From Mucilaginibacter sp. MD40 (GTDB taxonomy: Bacteria; Bacteroidota; Bacteroidia; Sphingobacteriales; Sphingobacteriaceae), in assembly GCF_002288635.1 (NCBI RefSeq), contig NZ_NRSW01000001.1, positions 1,893,671-1,957,670 on the forward strand: a DNA stretch of 64,000 bases, given 5' to 3'. The stretch's first letter is position 1. Every line of letters starts with the position of its first letter. Of this stretch, positions 38,754 to 46,639 are shown in pieces. The notes beneath the pieces were generated by a model. The model saw only the letters and a list, made by a program, of their open reading frames with translations. It searched no databases and was not told the DNA's origin. A program made the translations under genes and the position numbers.

Positions 38754-38783
38754 ATCCCCGGCAGGTCTGTCGGGGATTTTTTT
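38754..38783 (+). terminator. terminator after carbonic anhydrase gene
   Basis: Stem ATCCCCG / CGGGGAT around a 10-base loop, followed by a run of seven T. Confidence 0.85.
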
Positions 38784-38836
38784 GGGACCGGAAAAAAGGT
38801 AATGACTATTTTCGCCGCTGATCATTGAAGTAATTT

Positions 38837-39178
38837 ATGAAGGAACAGCTAAATAGTTTGCTCGCATCGTTAAAAGAAGGAAACACCGCTTTTGGCGATG
38901 TATTGCAGTTTATAGAGAAATACTATGACCACCAGCCAACCGCTTTTAAAAATGGTGAGGCTTATAACGAAGCTACACAAAACCAGGGCAGCGCGAAAGT
39001 GTTTGGTTTTGCGCAGTTGAACCACCTATCCGCCGAAGACACGTTGTGGCTGTTTGCCGAGCATTACCGTGCCGTACTGGATAACCCTAATGGGAACGAT
39101 CACCAGAACATCAGGCAGTTTATGGATAATGGCTGGGCTGGTATAGCTTTTGAAGGTACACCGCTGGTGACTAAGTAA
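38837..39178 (+). CDS. HopJ-family protein
   Basis: 113 residues, whole length like the HopJ family: FIEKYYDHQPTAFKNGEAYNEATQNQGSAKVFGFAQLN and DTLWLFAEHYRAVL. The name comes from a Pseudomonas syringae candidate type III effector, but the family is widespread in free-living bacteria and there is no sign of a type III system here. Function is unknown. It follows a terminator and has a weak -7 (TATTTTCG) about 20 bases upstream, so it is probably a separate unit. Confidence 0.85.
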   Translation: MKEQLNSLLASLKEGNTAFGDVLQFIEKYYDHQPTAFKNGEAYNEATQNQGSAKVFGFAQLNHLSAEDTLWLFAEHYRAVLDNPNGNDHQNIRQFMDNGWAGIAFEGTPLVTK

Positions 39179-39181
39179 GTA

Positions 39182-40201
39182 TTAACCTGCTTTTACCAAC
39201 GGAATTACTTTGGCGCCAATAAGCTCAATGGCATGCATCAGTTGCTGATGGGTGAGGCCCGCGTTATCCATCTGGAACGTAAAGCGGTCTATACCGCCTA
39301 AAGCCTCGCTGTGCCGGAGCAGTTTTTCGGCTACGCGTTCCGGGCCGCCTAATACCAGTACCCCTTCCGGGCCGGCAAGGTGATCAAACTGCGGGCGGGT
39401 TACCGGTGGCCAGCCACGCTCGCGGCCCAGTTTGGTCCACAATTCGGCATAGCCGGGGTAGTATTCGTTAATGGTGATAGCATCAGTATCAGCTACGTAT
39501 CCCGGAGAATGTAATCCTACCTTCAATTCATCGGGCTTAAAGCCGGAGCGGGTGCCTGCTTCGCGGTAAAGATCAATCAACGGGCGGAAACGCGCCGTAT
39601 TACCGCCTATAATAGCCACCATCAATGGCAGGCCTAAGGCTCCGGCACGCACAAAAGATTCGGGCGTACCACCAACACCCAACCAAACGGGTAATTTTTG
39701 CTGCAAGGGCCTTGGGTAAACCGGCTGATTATGTAGCGGCGCCCTGAATTTTCCCTGCCAGGTCACAAACTCCTGGTCGCGGATCTTTAGCAGCAGATCA
39801 AGCTTTTCTTTAAAAAGCGCGTCATAATCATCCAGGCTAAAACCGAACAATGGGTAAGCCTCAACAGACGAGCCGCGGCCCACTACCAGTTCGGCACGGC
39901 CTTTGGAAATAAGATCAAGCGTTGCAAAGCTCTGGAATACCCTTACCGGGTCGGCAGCGCTTAAAACAGTTACGGCGCTGCCCAAACGTATATTTTTGGT
40001 ACGCGAGGCGGCGGCAGCCAGTATCACCGCTGTGGCCGAATCCAGAAATTCTTTTTTATGATGTTCGCCAATACCGAATACATCCAGCCCCGCCTGGTCG
40101 GCCAGTTCAATGCGTTCCAGTAGTTGTTCCATAGCAACAACCGGTGTTAACTGATTGGAGCCATACATGGCCGATGCAAAGCTGTCTATCCCTATTTCCA
40201 T
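39182..40201 (-). CDS. LLM-class flavin-dependent oxidoreductase (luciferase-like)
   Basis: 339 residues, a complete bacterial luciferase-like barrel. Typical phrases: GIGEHHKKEFLDSATAVILAAAASRTKNIRLGSAVTVLSAADPVRVFQ, with the flavin-binding pattern and SKGRAELVVGRGSS. Members use reduced flavin (FMN or F420) to oxidise small substrates; the substrate is unknown. Only 3 bases separate its stop from that of the converging HopJ gene. Confidence 0.9.
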   Translation of the reverse strand: MEIGIDSFASAMYGSNQLTPVVAMEQLLERIELADQAGLDVFGIGEHHKKEFLDSATAVILAAAASRTKNIRLGSAVTVLSAADPVRVFQSFATLDLISKGRAELVVGRGSSVEAYPLFGFSLDDYDALFKEKLDLLLKIRDQEFVTWQGKFRAPLHNQPVYPRPLQQKLPVWLGVGGTPESFVRAGALGLPLMVAIIGGNTARFRPLIDLYREAGTRSGFKPDELKVGLHSPGYVADTDAITINEYYPGYAELWTKLGRERGWPPVTRPQFDHLAGPEGVLVLGGPERVAEKLLRHSEALGGIDRFTFQMDNAGLTHQQLMHAIELIGAKVIPLVKAG

Positions 40202-40265
40202 TTGATTAGTGTTTAAACAAACATATGAAAGCCGGGGCTAATGTAGGTCATGCAGCTGTAATGAA

Positions 40266-40294
40266 AAAGGCGAAAGGTAGTACCTTTCGCCTTT
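40266..40294 (-). terminator. terminator after the P5C dehydrogenase gene
   Basis: Near-perfect palindrome with arms AAAGGCGAAAGGTA / TACCTTTCGCCTTT, followed on the minus strand by TTTTT. Its units (AAGGCGA, AAGGTAG) resemble the seven-base units between exbD and tonB, so the terminator may have grown from that repeat type. Confidence 0.8.
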
Positions 40295-40318
40295 GAATAT
40301 TTGATATCCCGATAACGA

Positions 40319-41950
40319 TTATTTAGCCAGGAACGGGTACCTGTAATCGGTAGGCGGATCAAAAGTTTCCTTAATGGTACGTGGCGATACCCAACGCAGC
40401 AGGTTGATCATAGAACCGGCTTTATCATTAGTGCCCGATCCTCTCGCGCCGCCAAATGGCTGCTGGCCAACTACCGCGCCCGTAGGCTTGTCATTTATGT
40501 AGAAGTTACCGGCAGCATTGCGCAGGCGCTCTGTTGCCAGGGCCACAGCGTAGCGGTCCTGAGAAATGATAGAGCCTGTAAGCGCATATATGGAGGTAGT
40601 ATCAATTACTTCCATAATCTGCTCAAACTGGTCGTCCTCGTAAACATAAACGCTCAGTACCGGTCCAAACAATTCTTCGCACATGGTCACATAATGCGGG
40701 TCTTGTACTTGCAGCAGGGTTGGCTCAATAAACCAGCCTTTGCTCTTGTCATAGTTACCACCTGCAATTACCTCAACGCCTTCGTCGGCTTTGGCATTGT
40801 CAATATACTTAGCCAGTTTATCAAACGATACCTCGCTGATCACGGCGTTAATAAAATTCTCAAAATCTTCGGTAGGGCCCATTTTAAAGGTAGCCATTTC
40901 GCGTACCATATGTTCTTTTACCGCAGGCCACAGACTTGCAGGGATGTAGGCGCGTGAAGCGGCAGAACATTTTTGCCCCTGATATTCGTAAGCGCCGCGA
41001 AGCAGGGCAGTAGCCACTACATCGGCATTAGCGCTTTTGTGTGCCAGTACAAAGTCCTTACCACCGGTTTCGCCTACTATGCGCGGGTAAGTTTTGTATT
41101 TGTGTATGTTGGCGCCAATTTCGCCCCATATGTGCTGGAAAACTTTGGTAGAGCCGGTAAAGTGTATACCCGCAAAATCAGGGTGACTGAAAACCACATC
41201 GCCAACCTCAGGGCCATCGGCATAAATAAGGTTGATAACGCCATCAGGCACGCCGGCTTCCTTAAATATCTGCATGATCACGTTGGCGGCATATACTTGC
41301 GGGTCGGCAGGTTTCCAAACCACTACGTTACCCATCATGGCGGCTGATGCAGGCAGGTTACCCGCTATGGCCGTAAAGTTAAATGGCGTAAGCGCGAAAA
41401 CGAAACCTTCCAGCGGGCGCTGCTCCAGGCGGTTCCAGATACCTTTGCCAGATACCGGAGGTTGCTGCTGGTATATTTCGGTCATGTATTGCACGTTAAA
41501 GCGCAAGAAGTCTGCAAACTCGCAGGCCGCGTCAATCTCGGCCTGGTAAGCGTTTTTGCTTTGGCCAAGCATGGTAGCCGCGTTTATGGTATAGCGGTAA
41601 GGGCCCGCAACCAGTTCGGCAGCCTTTAAAAATATAGCGGCGCGGCCTTCCCAAGGCATGTTTTCCCAGTTGGCTTTAGCAGCCAGGGCAGCATTAATGG
41701 CCGCTGTTACATGGCTTTTATCGCCATAATGGAAGGTACCTAACAGGTGCTGATGGTCATGCGGCGGGCGCAGTTCTTTCAGGTTGCCTGTACGCACTTC
41801 TTCGCTGCCAATGTACATGGGTATATCAATTTGCTGGGCGCGTGCTTTTTCGAGCGCGGCTTTGAGGGCCGCACGTTCGGGGCTGTTAGGGCCGTAGTTT
41901 AAAACCGGCTCGTTAACGGGCACAGGAACGTTAAAAAATCCTTTTAACAT
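40319..41950 (-). CDS. pruA: L-glutamate gamma-semialdehyde (1-pyrroline-5-carboxylate) dehydrogenase
   Basis: 543 residues, aldehyde dehydrogenase fold. The general base Glu lies in GETGGKDF and the catalytic Cys in GQKCSAASR; the eukaryotic/Bacteroidota-type PruA N-terminus (NVPVPVNEPVLNYGPNSPERAAL) is present. It oxidises glutamate semialdehyde to glutamate with NAD in proline catabolism. No proline dehydrogenase gene is next to it here. A perfect -7 box lies 20 bases upstream of the ATG. Confidence 0.95.
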   Translation of the reverse strand: MLKGFFNVPVPVNEPVLNYGPNSPERAALKAALEKARAQQIDIPMYIGSEEVRTGNLKELRPPHDHQHLLGTFHYGDKSHVTAAINAALAAKANWENMPWEGRAAIFLKAAELVAGPYRYTINAATMLGQSKNAYQAEIDAACEFADFLRFNVQYMTEIYQQQPPVSGKGIWNRLEQRPLEGFVFALTPFNFTAIAGNLPASAAMMGNVVVWKPADPQVYAANVIMQIFKEAGVPDGVINLIYADGPEVGDVVFSHPDFAGIHFTGSTKVFQHIWGEIGANIHKYKTYPRIVGETGGKDFVLAHKSANADVVATALLRGAYEYQGQKCSAASRAYIPASLWPAVKEHMVREMATFKMGPTEDFENFINAVISEVSFDKLAKYIDNAKADEGVEVIAGGNYDKSKGWFIEPTLLQVQDPHYVTMCEELFGPVLSVYVYEDDQFEQIMEVIDTTSIYALTGSIISQDRYAVALATERLRNAAGNFYINDKPTGAVVGQQPFGGARGSGTNDKAGSMINLLRWVSPRTIKETFDPPTDYRYPFLAK

Positions 41951-41970
41951 AGACGAGTTATTTGATGCCG

Positions 41971-41978
41971 CAAAGATA
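41971..41978 (-). promoter_or_regulatory. -7 element of pruA
   Basis: TATCTTTG on the minus strand followed by C, identical to the guaA and metallo-beta-lactamase gene boxes and a perfect TAnnTTTG match, 20 bases upstream of the start codon. Confidence 0.5.
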
Positions 41979-42079
41979 GGAGTAAATATGCGGATGTGGT
42001 AATGGGGGGATTGTCAAATTATGTAGCGGTAAAATATATTACCATTCGATTATATTAGTACAATATAATTATAAGTTGA

Positions 42080-43135
42080 ATGGCAGATTGGAATAAATTA
42101 TCACCAGAAAGATTTGAGCAATTATGTTGTGAAATTATAGAAGGGGAGGGTTTCTATAATATACGCAGAATGGGCGGGTCGGGTGATCGTGGTAGAGATA
42201 TAATAGCAAAAAAAGAGTCAACTCTAATATTTGGTTCAAAAGAGATCCAGAATTGGATAATACAATGCAAGCGTTATGTCAGTACTAATTTAACAATTGA
42301 AAGTATAAGTGCTGAAATCAACAAAGTTAGAATGCATAATCCAGATTATTATGCGATTTTCATCACTAACACTTTGAATCCTAATGTACATGATTGGCTT
42401 GAAGGAGTTAAAAATCAATATCCATTTAAAATATTGATTTATGATGTTGATTGGTTGGAGAAACAATTAAGTAGGCAAGTGAATTTATACAAAAGGTTTT
42501 TCGAGAACCAAGAAAGAAATTTATCATTCAATAGGATAAAAAATAGTACTGACATACAAATATATACAGCAGGTAAAATGCCTACTGAAGCATTTAGAGG
42601 ATCGATCACGACTTGGCGCAGTAATTTAGAATTTGAGTCGATTAGGCTTAATAAGAAAATTGGATTTTTTCACCCTGAATATGCCGGATGTGACCACACA
42701 GGAATTAATCTCTCTCAAACAGTAGAGGAAGATTTTAGAATGATTTCTCAGTCAAATTTAATGATAGCATATCTTGAAGATGACGAACAATTCGGCACTT
42801 TGACAGAAATAATGATTGCATACTCTATGAATAAACAGATGGCAATTTTTATAGATGAATCAATCACAAAGCGGATTTCGTTAAACGAATTTGATTCTTT
42901 TACAGATGGTATAATTAATTTGGAATACTACAAGGAGGTTTACAAAACGGTGTTTAAAACAGATCATGTATGTCCATGCGATCTAATGAATGAACTTAAA
43001 CTCATACACATGAACAACTATTGGTTTATGATAGAATTTTTACGCTTGAGACAATCAGATATATTTATTCAAACCACTACTAAAGAAAACGTCACAACTG
43101 ATATGATTAAATATATTAAAGGCTTTATGATTTGA
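42080..43135 (+). CDS. Mrr-type nuclease fused to a nucleoside deoxyribosyltransferase-like domain
   Basis: 351 residues, clearly AT-rich relative to its neighbours, which suggests transfer. Residues 1-about 130 form an Mrr-type PD-(D/E)XK nuclease: helix FEQLCCEIIE, GSGDRGRDI with catalytic D40, and Q62-C-K64. Residues about 159-260 look like the nucleoside 2-deoxyribosyltransferase fold: IYTAGKM (161-167), W179-R180, SNLMIAYLE, and GTLTE with E243 at the position of the family's catalytic Glu. The C-terminal 90 residues are unassigned. A nuclease tied to a nucleotide-handling fold is a layout known from nucleotide-sensing conflict systems; defence is inferred. An XRE gene follows. Confidence 0.75.
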   Translation: MADWNKLSPERFEQLCCEIIEGEGFYNIRRMGGSGDRGRDIIAKKESTLIFGSKEIQNWIIQCKRYVSTNLTIESISAEINKVRMHNPDYYAIFITNTLNPNVHDWLEGVKNQYPFKILIYDVDWLEKQLSRQVNLYKRFFENQERNLSFNRIKNSTDIQIYTAGKMPTEAFRGSITTWRSNLEFESIRLNKKIGFFHPEYAGCDHTGINLSQTVEEDFRMISQSNLMIAYLEDDEQFGTLTEIMIAYSMNKQMAIFIDESITKRISLNEFDSFTDGIINLEYYKEVYKTVFKTDHVCPCDLMNELKLIHMNNYWFMIEFLRLRQSDIFIQTTTKENVTTDMIKYIKGFMI

Positions 43136-43229
43136 CCGCATTAAAGATATTATTCAGCGGCTACGACATATAGTTTCAGATTCAATTTCTTCTTGATTTA
43201 TACACTTCCCCCACTTTACCAAAAATGTT

Positions 43230-43237
43230 TATACTTG
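43230..43237 (+). promoter_or_regulatory. -7-like element of the XRE gene
   Basis: TATACTTG followed by C, one mismatch from TAnnTTTG, ends 4 bases before the ATG at 43242, implying an almost leaderless transcript separate from the nuclease gene. Confidence 0.4.
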
Positions 43238-43241
43238 CAGC

Positions 43242-43607
43242 ATGTCTGATGATGCGGTAGTAAAACGGCTGAAGGTAATTGTAAAGGAACATGGCGGGCA
43301 ACTCGCGCTGGCCAACGCCATCGGTGTGGACCAGGGTTTCATCAGCAAGGTCATCAACCGCAAGCAGGACGTGAGCTACTATCTTATCCGTAAGCTTTGT
43401 TTTCAGCTCAAATACTCGCCCGAGTGGCTCATATTGGGTACCGGCGATAAAATGATACACAAGCAGGATTCGGCCAAACTCATCACCGAGATACAAATGC
43501 TGCGTACCGAAGTGGATATCCTGCATGCCCGTATGCGCGCATATGAGCTGGAACTACAGGAAATTAAAGGCCTCCCCGGCAACGATTCCAGGCAACAGGC
43601 TGGCTAA
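43242..43607 (+). CDS. XRE-family helix-turn-helix regulator
   Basis: 121 residues. Residues 5-60 form a Cro/C1-type helix-turn-helix (GGQLALANAIGVDQGFISKVINRKQ), followed by a segment with YSPEWLILGTGDKM, which is typical of short XRE regulators, and a Leu/Glu-rich coiled coil (about 78-108) likely to drive dimerisation. It lies 106 bases after the nuclease fusion gene and could control it, but its base composition matches the chromosome rather than the AT-rich fusion gene. The next gene is the TonB receptor, which has its own promoter. Confidence 0.88.
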   Translation: MSDDAVVKRLKVIVKEHGGQLALANAIGVDQGFISKVINRKQDVSYYLIRKLCFQLKYSPEWLILGTGDKMIHKQDSAKLITEIQMLRTEVDILHARMRAYELELQEIKGLPGNDSRQQAG

Positions 43608-43626
43608 CAAATATTTCTAATCTTTA

Positions 43627-43704
43627 TTAACATTTTCTTAATGTTAAGGCTTAGTTATGGTAATAAACCATTAACATTCAACTAACATCGGCGTAATAGT
43701 TTTG
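43627..43704 (+). promoter_or_regulatory. 11-bp-period operator and promoter of the TonB receptor gene
   Basis: Direct repeats TTAACAT (43671) and CTAACAT (43682) are 11 bases apart. Two further copies, TTAACAT (43627) and TTAATGT (43638), lie in the same 11-base phase. The -7 box TAGTTTTG (43697-43704) follows. Repeats with an 11-base period are the usual DNA target of PhoB/OmpR-type regulators; which regulator binds is not known. Confidence 0.5.
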
Positions 43705-43723
43705 CTGCATTAAATTAAGGCAC

Positions 43724-46501
43724 GTGAAAAAAATCGTTTACGCTATTAGCACAATGGCGCTTATTGCGCTGTTGTTTCAGAGCGCCCATGCGCAAACCAC
43801 CGGGAAGATCACCGGGAAGGTAATTGACCAAAAAACCAGCGAAACCCTTATCGGCGCTACCGTTAGCATTGAAGGCACCACCAACGGCGCCGCTACCGAT
43901 GTTGATGGCCATTATGTACTTAACGGCCTCAGGCCCGGTAAATACAGCGTAATGCTGCGCTACATGGGTTACCAAACCAAGGTAATATCAGATGTTGAAG
44001 TAAAAGCAGGCGCGGCCACTACGCTGGATATCGCGGCTGTACCCGCCCAAAGCACAGCTTTAAAGGAGGTGGTGATCAAGGCCACCTATCGCCAGGAGAG
44101 TATAGGAGCGCTATATGCTATACAAAAGAACAGTACCTCTATCTCTGATGGTATCTCATCTGAGCTGATAAAACGCTCGCCCGATAAAAATACCAGTGAT
44201 GTATTAAAACGTGTAAGCGGTACCACCATACAGGATAATAAGTTTGTGGTAGTACGCGGCCTGAGCGACAGGTACAACACCGCTTCCCTGGATGGTGCCC
44301 CGCTGCCAAGTACCGAACCTAACCGTAAGGCTTTTTCTTTTGATATTGTGCCTTCTAACCTGATCGATAATATCGTGATCAGCAAAACTGCAACGCCTGA
44401 TCTTCCGGGCGATTTCGCGGGTGGTAACGTGCAGATATTAACCAAGGATATTCCCGACCAGAATTTTGTCACCATCGGCATAAGCGAGGGTTACAATACT
44501 CAAAGTACATTTAAAGATTTTAAAAGCGGCTACCGCAGCGCGAGCGATTATTTCGCGTTTGATGACGGCTCGCGTAAACTGGCCCGTAATTTCCCTACAA
44601 CAGACCAGATCAGCCTGAGGCAGCTTACGCCCAACCAGGTGATACAATCTATCAACTCCCTGAATAATAATTTTACCGTATACAATAACAAAGCACTACC
44701 TACACAGAGCTACCAGTTAACTATAGGTAACGTAAAGGAACTTGGCGCTAATAAAAACCGGCTGGGTACTACCATAGCGTTAACTTACCGCAACTCGCAG
44801 ATCATTGTTCCGGATTATATTCAGCAGTACGATAGCTATAACTACCGTAGTCAGCAAAATAAGTTTTCTACCAATATTGGCGCTTTGGCTAACATCGCTT
44901 ACAGCTTCGGTAAGAACAAGATCACCTTCAAAAACCTTTACAACCGCATACTCGACGACCAGTTTACTTATCGTACCGGGTCAAACCTTAATACCACTAC
45001 AACAGATAACCGTTTCTACGCTTATGACATGCTGGAGAAGGGACTGTTTAAATCAACCCTTGAGGGTGAGCACGGTTTTGGTGAAAAAAGTACCAAATTA
45101 AAATGGAATCTGGGTTACAGCAATATCACTAATGACCAGCCCGACCAGCGTAAGGTAAATTACGCGCAGTTTAACCAGGGCGGCGACTATATTGCCCAGG
45201 TAACCAACTTAACCAAAGAGAACGCCCGTTTATTTTCAAAACTGAATGAGAATATCTATTCAGGTAAGGTGGATTTCTCGCTGCCGGTAAATCTGTTTAA
45301 GCAAAGCACGCTTAAAGTGGGTGTTAACTCGCAATACCGCGACAGGGTATTTAACGCGCGTTTTCTGGGTTTGGTTATCAATAGTAATGATCCTAACTCT
45401 GAGGATGTTCGTTTGCGACCTATATCTACACTTTTTGGCCGTAATGCCATTAATGCTGGTTTATATGGACTGGATGAGATACAGAACCTTACCGACCGTT
45501 ACAATGCCAACAGCTGGACTAACGCCGGTTATGCCATGTTAGACAGCAAAATGGGCGATAAAGTAAGGTTGGTTTATGGTTTAAGGGTAGAGAAATTTGA
45601 TCTTGACCTGGCTACTAAAGACCCTACCGCGCAAAAAGTTAAACTGAATAACCTCGATTTCCTGCCATCGCTAAACTTTACGTACTCGTTAACGCAAAAG
45701 GCAAACCTGCGTGCTTCATACGCGCGTACCATAGCCCGCCCGGAGTTTAGGGAACTTGCCGCGTTCTCTTATTATGATTATGAGTTGCTGGCAACTGTAC
45801 AGGGTACGCCTTCGTTAAAAAGGACCAGCATTGATAATGCCGACCTTAGATACGAGTTCTACCCATCGGCAGGGCAGATATTCTCGGTTTCGGCTTTCTA
45901 CAAGCGTTTCCAGAATGCCATTGAGCCTACTATTGAAGACCGTAACTCATCGCCAACCATCAGCTACTTCAATTCAAAAAGCGCTTACGTGTACGGATTT
46001 GAGTTAGAAGCCCGCAAATCGCTTGAATTTATTGATGATACCAAGTTCCTGAAGAATACTACCGCTTATGCTAACCTGTCTGTAAACAGGTCGCGCATCA
46101 CCAATCCTGATGATGGCATCGTGAGGCTCGAGAAGCAGCGCCCGCTGGTTGGCCAGTCGCCATATGTAATTAACGCAGGTATACAACACACCGAACTTAA
46201 CAATAAGTTAAGCCTTAACGTGCTGTACAACCGCCTGGGTAAGCGCATATTCCTGGTAGGTGGGTCAAACTATGCCAGCGTTTGGGAGCAACCACGTAAC
46301 GTGCTTGATTTTCAGGTAGGTTACAAAGTGCTCAAAAGCCGCGGCGAGATCAAATTAAGCGGCAGCGATATCCTTAACCCGAATTACAATTTCAGGTATG
46401 AGCTGGATGGCAAACCATACGTAATATCAGGCCAGGGTTATACCTACAGGCAGTATGCTATGGGTGCAAACTATTCATTATCATTTAATTACACATTTTA
46501 A
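43724..46501 (+). CDS. TonB-dependent receptor with carboxypeptidase-like domain
   Basis: 925 residues with GTG start at 43724. A signal peptide ends near HAQTTG (residue 24), followed by a carboxypeptidase-like domain (about 28-105), a plug domain (about 110-235, DVLKRVSGTTIQDNKFVVVRGLSDRYN) and a beta-barrel ending SLSFNYTF. The outer-membrane protein imports a large or scarce substrate, energised by TonB. It has no SusD partner. The promoter repeats match those of the lipoprotein gene 138 bases downstream, so the two are probably co-regulated; phosphate limitation is one guess. Confidence 0.93.
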   Translation: MKKIVYAISTMALIALLFQSAHAQTTGKITGKVIDQKTSETLIGATVSIEGTTNGAATDVDGHYVLNGLRPGKYSVMLRYMGYQTKVISDVEVKAGAATTLDIAAVPAQSTALKEVVIKATYRQESIGALYAIQKNSTSISDGISSELIKRSPDKNTSDVLKRVSGTTIQDNKFVVVRGLSDRYNTASLDGAPLPSTEPNRKAFSFDIVPSNLIDNIVISKTATPDLPGDFAGGNVQILTKDIPDQNFVTIGISEGYNTQSTFKDFKSGYRSASDYFAFDDGSRKLARNFPTTDQISLRQLTPNQVIQSINSLNNNFTVYNNKALPTQSYQLTIGNVKELGANKNRLGTTIALTYRNSQIIVPDYIQQYDSYNYRSQQNKFSTNIGALANIAYSFGKNKITFKNLYNRILDDQFTYRTGSNLNTTTTDNRFYAYDMLEKGLFKSTLEGEHGFGEKSTKLKWNLGYSNITNDQPDQRKVNYAQFNQGGDYIAQVTNLTKENARLFSKLNENIYSGKVDFSLPVNLFKQSTLKVGVNSQYRDRVFNARFLGLVINSNDPNSEDVRLRPISTLFGRNAINAGLYGLDEIQNLTDRYNANSWTNAGYAMLDSKMGDKVRLVYGLRVEKFDLDLATKDPTAQKVKLNNLDFLPSLNFTYSLTQKANLRASYARTIARPEFRELAAFSYYDYELLATVQGTPSLKRTSIDNADLRYEFYPSAGQIFSVSAFYKRFQNAIEPTIEDRNSSPTISYFNSKSAYVYGFELEARKSLEFIDDTKFLKNTTAYANLSVNRSRITNPDDGIVRLEKQRPLVGQSPYVINAGIQHTELNNKLSLNVLYNRLGKRIFLVGGSNYASVWEQPRNVLDFQVGYKVLKSRGEIKLSGSDILNPNYNFRYELDGKPYVISGQGYTYRQYAMGANYSLSFNYTF

Positions 46502-46529
46502 TCTGCTTTTAATATTTGTTAAAGGATTT

Positions 46530-46563
46530 TTAATATCCGCTTAACATTAGCGCGGTTATTTTG
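46530..46563 (+). promoter_or_regulatory. 11-bp-period operator and promoter of the lipoprotein gene
   Basis: TTAATAT (46530) and TTAACAT (46541) are 11 bases apart and end in TTATTTTG (46556-46563). The second repeat starts 22 bases before the final G of the -7 element, exactly as in the TonB receptor promoter. Confidence 0.5.
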
Positions 46564-46639
46564 CAGCTTGTTACGGTGTATCCTTTTAAGTATACACCTC
46601 CGGAACAGAATCTATTAAATTAAGTATAAAGTAAACCAA

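Noticed and set aside
38837..39178. HopJ as a type III effector
   Set aside because: The family is named after a candidate effector but is widespread in free-living bacteria, and no secretion genes are nearby.
43242..43607. prophage repressor
   Set aside because: No phage genes are near and the base composition is chromosomal; a plain XRE regulator fits.
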